From Clostridia bacterium (GTDB lineage: Bacteria; Bacillota; Clostridia; Monoglobales; Monoglobaceae), in NCBI GenBank assembly GCA_900769795.1, contig CAAGHZ010000058.1, positions 1 through 11,640 on the forward strand: 11,640 nucleotides of DNA. Reading direction: 5' to 3'. Each line of letters opens with the position of its first letter. Positions within the stretch are counted from its first letter, which is position 1. The position numbers and the translations under genes were made by a program. Below are positions 7,387 through 11,640 of this stretch, one piece after another. The notes under the pieces are model-generated. The model made no database searches. It saw nothing but the letters and a program-made list of their open reading frames with translations, and had not been told where the DNA came from.

Positions 7387-8628
7387 TTATACTCTCTTTG
7401 AGAGAACATCCGCTTCGTACTTCTTCACCTCTGAGATATAGTCAAATGGCACATTCTCGCGCTTTAAGTATTCTTCCCAGATATCACCAAATGGAGCCGT
7501 CTTCATTTCTTCCTGAAGAACCATAAGCGCCGTCATATCATAACTATCCTGAAGTTCTTTAAGCATCTTATTTGGCTGAAGAAGTGCAAACAAAAGCGCC
7601 TTCTGAACATTTCTAAGCCCCGTAATCCACGCAGAAATACGGTTGATTGATGCATCAAAATAGTCTGTCGCAATAAACACACGATCCAGGGCATCGTTGC
7701 GAACTATCTCCTTTGCGATTTCTTTTGTCTCGTCATCAAAGAGCACTACATGGTCACTGTCCCAGCGGACAGGTCTTGTAATGTGCAGAGCCACCTTATC
7801 ATAGAACAAAAGCATTGACGAAATTTTGTCCGATACAACTTCTGTCGGATGATAGTGACCGTTATCCATAAGCGGAACAAGTCCGTTCTTTGCAACATAG
7901 TTAAGAGTAAACTCAGCAGAGCCAACTGTGTATGACTCAACACCGATACCAAACACCTTTGACTCGATGCAAACATAAACCTTTGTTTTATCATAGGGGA
8001 TTGAGATTATCTCATCCATCGACTTTTTAAATCTCGCTCTGGGGCCAAGTCTGTCAGATGGCACATCTTTGTATCCGTCAGGAATCCAATAGTTTACAAC
8101 TGATGGCACACCTGTTTCGTTTGCAAAATATTCTGCAATCTCTATACAACGCTTACCATGCTCAACCCAGAACTTACGAACTGTCTCATCAGGTGATGAG
8201 AGAGTGAGTCCATCCTTTACCATAGGATGAGAGAAGTATGTGGGGTTAAAGTCGATACCCATACCGCGCTCTTTCGCAAACTTTACCCATGGCGCAAAAT
8301 GCTCGGGCTTTATAGAATCACGGTCCGCTCTGTTGTTATCGTCAAAAATAGCATAACTTGCGTGGAGATTGAGTTTTTTCTTACCCGGAACAAGAGAAAA
8401 CACCTTGTCCATATCGTCCATAAGTTCATAAGGGGTGCGGGCTTTTCCGACATAGTTGCCCGTTGTCTGGATTCCACCGGAGAGTGCCTCTGAAAAGTCA
8501 AAGCCCACAACATCATCACCCTGCCAGCAATGGATTGCAACAGGCACATCCTTAATGGTATTAAGGGCAACCTCAACGTCTACTCCATACTTTGCATAAA
8601 TCTGTTTTGCTTCTTCAAATCTGCTCAT
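7387..8628 (-). CDS. rhaA: L-rhamnose isomerase
   Basis: This enzyme interconverts L-rhamnose and L-rhamnulose, the first step of phosphorylating rhamnose catabolism. The 413-residue protein aligns along its length with E. coli RhaA (about 419 residues). It shows HCWQGDDVVGF (33-43), GGIQTTGNY (51-59) and KPEHF (107-111). The divalent-metal and catalytic positions are all present: Glu222 in IESK, Asp255 in MDNGHYHPTE, His282 in LHITRPVRWDSDH, Asp290 and Asp292, and Asp322 in TDYFDASINR. They sit at a constant 12-residue offset from the E. coli numbering. The ATG overlaps the rhaB TAA stop by one base (TAATG) and has AGGAGG seven bases upstream inside rhaB, so translation is likely coupled. 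A TATAAT at 7391-7386 overlaps its stop codon, but without a recognisable -35. Confidence 0.97.
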   Translation of the reverse strand: MSRFEEAKQIYAKYGVDVEVALNTIKDVPVAIHCWQGDDVVGFDFSEALSGGIQTTGNYVGKARTPYELMDDMDKVFSLVPGKKKLNLHASYAIFDDNNRADRDSIKPEHFAPWVKFAKERGMGIDFNPTYFSHPMVKDGLTLSSPDETVRKFWVEHGKRCIEIAEYFANETGVPSVVNYWIPDGYKDVPSDRLGPRARFKKSMDEIISIPYDKTKVYVCIESKVFGIGVESYTVGSAEFTLNYVAKNGLVPLMDNGHYHPTEVVSDKISSMLLFYDKVALHITRPVRWDSDHVVLFDDETKEIAKEIVRNDALDRVFIATDYFDASINRISAWITGLRNVQKALLFALLQPNKMLKELQDSYDMTALMVLQEEMKTAPFGDIWEEYLKRENVPFDYISEVKKYEADVLSKRV

Positions 8629-10004
8629 TATTTTACCTCCTCGATTTTGAAGGAAACCTTAACAAGTTCTCTTGCATCGTCAAGAGTCATATCTTTGTTA
8701 AGATACAAAATCTGTGCTACCATGTTGCCGATTGCAGTTGCCTCAACAGGACCTGCATATACCTTTTTGCCTGTATACTGCGAAGTCAACTCATTAAGAT
8801 ATGCGTCCCGGCATCCGCCGCCCACAATGTTTATTGCAGATACTTCTCTGCCCGAAATCTTCTCAACCTCTGCAACTGCATCAGTATATGCCTTTGCAAG
8901 AGAGTGATAAACGCTGTTGATAACAACACCAAGTTCGAGGTTTGGCATACCAAGGTATTCTCTTATTGCATCAATCATATTATCGGGTGCAACAAAAGTC
9001 TGTGCGTTTACATCAATATAGTGATACTTGCCGCTATCCTTTGCAAGATACATCATCTCGTCATAAGTCATTGACTTATTAAGGTTTCTGCGAATATTCT
9101 GAAGCAGCCACATTCCCATATAGTTCTTTAAGAAACGATATCTGTATAAAACGCCACCTTCGTTTGTAAAACCTGCAAGTCTTGCATCCTCTGTTAAAAC
9201 AGGAACATCCCTCTCTGTACCAATAAGGCTCCAGGTTCCTGATGAAACATACATAGCGTCTGTCTGAAGAGGACATGCAGCAACCGCACTACCTGTATCA
9301 TGGCTCGCACAACATACAACCTCTGCATCAAAGCCTGCAAAGGCCTTCATCTCATCAGTAAAGTTGCCAATCTTGGCAGATGGTGTCAAAAGTGTATCAA
9401 AGAGAGACTTTTTAAAGCCGAGTGTCTCTATGATATCCATATCCCATGTCTTTGTTTCTACGTTTATGATTCCGCCCGTAGTTGCCTCGGTATACTCGTT
9501 GGCAATCTCACCGCAAAGACAATAAGAGAGATACATCGGCATCATCATAAAATACTCTGCCTTGTCCATCTTTCCGCTCTTTTTATCACAATAGAGTTGG
9601 AAGATTGTATTAAAACTCTGTCTCTGTATACCTGTTTTTTCGTAAAGGCCCTGAGTTGTAAAAGGCTTTTCAACCTCGTCAATTATATCAAGGCATCTTG
9701 GGTCTCTGTAACAGAAAACAGGGTCAATTCTCTTTTTGTCTCCATCGAGAAGAACATAGTCAACACCCCATGTATCTATTGCAACAGTCTGCGGAATTTT
9801 ACCGATTTTTCCACATTCTTTTATACCAAGTTTTACTTGTGTTTCGAGATTCTCTATATCCCATATAAAGGAATCCCCCTGCTTTACAAGGTTGTTCTCA
9901 AAACGATAAACCTCTTCTGTTTTTAAAACTCCGTCCTCAATCCATCCGAGAATATGGCGACCTGACGATGCACCAATATCAATTGCAAGAAAGTACTTAC
10001 TCAT
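8628..10004 (-). CDS. rhaB: L-rhamnulokinase
   Basis: RhaB phosphorylates L-rhamnulose with ATP to L-rhamnulose 1-phosphate. The 458-residue protein is a FGGY-family sugar kinase, slightly shorter than E. coli RhaB. The N-terminal domain opens with the phosphate-binding signature FLAIDIGASSGRH (5-17). Substrate-region motifs are IDTWGVDY (76-83) and CYRDPR (98-103), and the catalytic Asp236 lies in ASHDTGSAVAA. The C-terminal ATPase domain has SSGTWSLIGTE (254-264), NIVGGGCRDAYLN (392-404) and GPVEATAIGN (418-427). AGGAG lies nine bases before the ATG. It is the first gene after a good promoter. rhaD (rhamnulose-1-phosphate aldolase), a dedicated transporter and a regulator are not in the window. 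Confidence 0.96.
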   Translation of the reverse strand: MSKYFLAIDIGASSGRHILGWIEDGVLKTEEVYRFENNLVKQGDSFIWDIENLETQVKLGIKECGKIGKIPQTVAIDTWGVDYVLLDGDKKRIDPVFCYRDPRCLDIIDEVEKPFTTQGLYEKTGIQRQSFNTIFQLYCDKKSGKMDKAEYFMMMPMYLSYCLCGEIANEYTEATTGGIINVETKTWDMDIIETLGFKKSLFDTLLTPSAKIGNFTDEMKAFAGFDAEVVCCASHDTGSAVAACPLQTDAMYVSSGTWSLIGTERDVPVLTEDARLAGFTNEGGVLYRYRFLKNYMGMWLLQNIRRNLNKSMTYDEMMYLAKDSGKYHYIDVNAQTFVAPDNMIDAIREYLGMPNLELGVVINSVYHSLAKAYTDAVAEVEKISGREVSAINIVGGGCRDAYLNELTSQYTGKKVYAGPVEATAIGNMVAQILYLNKDMTLDDARELVKVSFKIEEVK

Positions 10005-10063
10005 TTTTGTTATCTCCTTTGTTATATAAACTTAAATAAATTACTGATTTTTTCTACGAAGTT

Positions 10064-10092
10064 ATTATACTACTACATGCATCAATTTGCAA
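10064..10092 (-). promoter_or_regulatory. Sigma-A-type promoter of rhaBA
   Basis: A -35 element TTGCAA (10092-10087), a 17-base spacer and a perfect -10 TATAAT (10069-10064) face rhaB, giving a leader of about 50 bases. Hexamers and spacing are identical to those of the secA promoter in this window. I see no clear cre site or long operator palindrome in the 123-base gap; two short TGCA palindromes near the -35 are too weak to call. The gap also lacks a convincing terminator for spoIIP. Confidence 0.7.
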
Positions 10093-10127
10093 CAAAAAAC
10101 TTGCTACTCTCAAAGCCTACTATATCA

Positions 10128-11306
10128 CTACTTGCTCTTTATCATCCACTTTGCAAGACTCTCTGTTGCAAGTTCTATTCCATAGGTTGCTTCGTCAAGA
10201 CTATTACCGCTTGTGCCCACCTCAATTATCATTGATGCTCCTGTTGTATGTCCGTTAAACCTTTCTTTTCTAAGGTTTATATGCCGCATAAGATTTGGGT
10301 GGCTTTCGCTTATCACCTTTTGAAACCAGACTGCGGACTTCATATTCTCTCTCCAATTTGAGTGCTCAAGCCCGTTTGCATCTGTGCCTACCACAAACAT
10401 AAGCTGCGCCGCATCCTTGCCATTTATTTCAGTAACCGTTTTGGCCTTTGTGTTATCATCATAAACAATTGAGTCTCTGTGTATATCAAAGACAATCTGT
10501 ATAGACGGATATTTTTTTATGTAGCCCTCAACCGTGCTCAGGGAATGTGCGTAAGAACCATTAAAAGACGGTACATCGTGAAGAACCTCATCGTGGACAG
10601 TCTCAATGCCATAGCTTTCAAAGATTTCTCTCATCCTTCTGCCGACCGCCACAACATTTTTCTGTCTGTCCTCGTTTCGGTCGCTCGCCGTTACATCATA
10701 TATCTCGGCTCCTTTTGGGGCATAACTTTCTGTTGCGTGAGTATGGGTTATAAGAATTTTGGGGCCTCTCCCGCTTAAATCGTACACAGGCTTATTCTCA
10801 AGCATAGAGTCAACATCTATGCCGTAGGAGGTCTCGTTTCCTATGGCAAGGGACAATTTCTGCGCCGCGTTTATACTCTTTATGGGCGCTCTGTTTTCTT
10901 CGGCTATTGATGCCTCCCACGCCTTTGTATCGGTTGCATTATTCTGCAAAGGCTCTGTCCTGTGAAGTATAATTCCGTTATTTTTCTGTCCCATGCCATT
11001 AACCTTACAAAATAAGATGGTGCCCTCAATTACAGATTCTACATCTGTCGGCACAAAACCAAAAACAACTCCGCTTACCCATCTGTATGCCGCATTTATG
11101 CCCTTATAAAATATCCCATTATTTAAATTATCTGTGTCTGCCTCTATACTCTGCCTGACAATTTTCTCTCCTATCCATCTGTCATTTGAAAATCTTTGAT
11201 ACGCAGAATACAGCGACGATATGGCAACGGCGGCTGACAATACAATTGTCATACCGCTTTTTAAAATTCTTTTGAAGTCAATTACAACCGCTCTGTACTT
11301 TTTCAT
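10128..11306 (-). CDS. spoIIP: Stage II sporulation protein P, peptidoglycan amidase/endopeptidase
   Basis: SpoIIP works with SpoIID and SpoIIM during engulfment. It cleaves cross-links and removes stem peptides from septal peptidoglycan so the mother-cell membrane can move around the forespore. The 392-residue protein is close to the usual length. It has a short basic N-terminus, one membrane anchor (about residues 16-36), a linker, and an amidase-3-like C-terminal domain. That domain carries ITHTHATESY (186-195, His188, His190, Glu193), FDIHRD (273-278, His276) and MIIEVGTSGN (359-368, Glu362). I chose the ATG at 11306 because it has GGAGG six bases upstream and starts MKKYRAVVID right before the anchor. 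An upstream in-frame start would run through the inverted repeat and lacks an SD. The SD can pair in a stable hairpin (11313-11355). In B. subtilis the gene is sigma-E dependent. The stop is TAG. Confidence 0.95.
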   Translation of the reverse strand: MKKYRAVVIDFKRILKSGMTIVLSAAVAISSLYSAYQRFSNDRWIGEKIVRQSIEADTDNLNNGIFYKGINAAYRWVSGVVFGFVPTDVESVIEGTILFCKVNGMGQKNNGIILHRTEPLQNNATDTKAWEASIAEENRAPIKSINAAQKLSLAIGNETSYGIDVDSMLENKPVYDLSGRGPKILITHTHATESYAPKGAEIYDVTASDRNEDRQKNVVAVGRRMREIFESYGIETVHDEVLHDVPSFNGSYAHSLSTVEGYIKKYPSIQIVFDIHRDSIVYDDNTKAKTVTEINGKDAAQLMFVVGTDANGLEHSNWRENMKSAVWFQKVISESHPNLMRHINLRKERFNGHTTGASMIIEVGTSGNSLDEATYGIELATESLAKWMIKSK

Positions 11307-11312
11307 GTTTTT

Positions 11313-11355
11313 CCTCCGCATATATCTTATCTTTAAAATATATGCCAAACGGAGG
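11313..11355 (-). promoter_or_regulatory. Hairpin that sequesters the spoIIP ribosome binding site
   Basis: In the spoIIP leader CCUCC (11355-11351), a five-base bulge and GCAUAUAU (11345-11338) can pair with AUAUAUGC (11325-11318) and GGAGG (11317-11313), around a 12-base loop. The GGAGG is the Shine-Dalgarno sequence of spoIIP, six bases before the ATG. The 13 pairs are perfect apart from the one-sided bulge. There is no U run, so this is not an intrinsic terminator. The pairing is seen in the sequence; a role in translation control is inference. Confidence 0.6.
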
Positions 11356-11381
11356 TAAAAAATCACGCGGAAACAAAGCAA

Positions 11382-11409
11382 GTTGTATAATGTCCATAAT
11401 CAAACATTC
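11382..11409 (-). promoter_or_regulatory. Candidate sigma-E-like promoter of spoIIP
   Basis: GAATGTT (11409-11403) and TATACAAC (11389-11382), 13 bases apart, resemble the mother-cell sigma-E consensus (roughly GAATATT, then CATACAAT after 13-15 bases). Such a start would give a leader of about 70 bases that includes the whole SD-sequestering hairpin. A second possible -10, CATATATT (11344-11337), lies inside the hairpin but has a poorer -35. Both are short matches in AT-rich DNA and are tentative. Confidence 0.35.
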
Positions 11410-11457
11410 TTAAATGACAGTCCCTTTGTCACCTTCAATTTGCAATTAAATTATCTT

Positions 11458-11640
11458 TTATGCAAAAATTTCTATCAAATCTGTATCATCTGCCTTGCAG
11501 AAAACCTCTCTTCTGTGTATATCCGCCTCGTCTGCGTCAACAGACGGATATCTCTCGCAAAATGCGGCAATAACTGCATCGGGCTTGATATTCCTCTCGC
11601 CCCCTGCATCTAACACGACTTTAAGGGTCAGGGAAGTCTC
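11458..11640 (-). CDS. C-terminal end of a probable DUF2344/TIGR03936-family protein, cut by window edge
   Basis: Only the last 60 codons are visible, ending in TAA at 11460-11458. The reading frame is open to the right edge. The translated end contains LTLKVVLDAGGERNIKPDAV (residues 4-23 of the fragment) followed by DIHRREVF (about 41-48). This resembles the C-terminus of DUF2344 proteins, which end in a beta strand, a Gly-rich turn with N-(L/I)-(K/R)-P, and a conserved IHR. These proteins are often found beside a radical-SAM partner in Clostridia; their role is not settled. The assignment rests on a short segment recognised by eye, so it is tentative. That it is a real coding end is more certain, given normal codon use. 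The gap of 151 bases to the spoIIP start contains the spoIIP promoter candidate and hairpin. Confidence 0.5.
   Translation of the reverse strand, partial: ETSLTLKVVLDAGGERNIKPDAVIAAFCERYPSVDADEADIHRREVFCKADDTDLIEIFA

Noticed and set aside
10091..10106. GCAA/TTGC short inverted repeat with an A/T run between spoIIP and rhaB, as a terminator
   Set aside because: The stem has only four pairs and the T run lies in the loop, not after the stem. It also overlaps the rhaB -35 element.
11413..11433. Hairpin (TGACA, 7-base loop, TGTCA, extended by GU pairs) after the DUF2344-like gene, as a terminator
   Set aside because: The stem is short and AU/GU-rich and there is no T run after it, so I do not call it an intrinsic terminator.

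Overview
The window is ordinary core-genome DNA of a spore-forming member of the Firmicutes, most likely a Clostridia-class bacterium. The grounds are spoIIP, a MurT/GatD lipid II amidation pair, a SecA with a C-terminal zinc motif followed by prfB, purine-rich AGGAGG-type ribosome binding sites, and an AT-leaning composition. All nine genes lie on the minus strand, so the window is read from right (11640) to left (1). No RNA genes, insertion sequences, CRISPR arrays or phage genes were seen, and no gap between genes reaches 300 bases.

Order of transcription. (i) The last 60 codons of a probable DUF2344/TIGR03936-family protein enter at the right edge. (ii) spoIIP follows, a membrane-anchored sporulation peptidoglycan hydrolase whose ribosome binding site can be locked in a hairpin. 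(iii) A consensus-like promoter drives rhaB and rhaA (rhamnulokinase and L-rhamnose isomerase), coupled by a TAATG overlap. (iv) murT and gatD (lipid II isoglutaminyl synthase) follow after only 33 bases with no terminator, and end in a strong intrinsic terminator. (v) An EamA/DMT-family permease begins immediately after that terminator. (vi) A second consensus-like promoter drives secA, then prfB (RF2), then prfA (RF1, cut by the left edge), with 36- and 27-base gaps.

The most interesting spot is the start of prfB. The gene needs the classical +1 programmed frameshift at codon 26 to give full-length RF2. The frameshifted product is 370 residues, with SPF at 205-207 and GGQ at 250-252. But the in-frame stop at the slip site is UAG, not UGA: the site reads CUU UAG C. 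RF2 does not read UAG and RF1 does, and prfA lies directly downstream. The textbook RF2 autoregulatory loop therefore cannot work as usual here. An RF1-sensing cross-regulation is the natural alternative. The GTG start of prfB also overlaps an AUG-UGA start-stop pair.

Secondary points of interest are the spoIIP SD-sequestering hairpin, the terminator that abuts the permease ribosome binding site, the attachment of cell-wall genes to a rhamnose operon, and the frequent use of UAG as a stop (4 of 9 genes).
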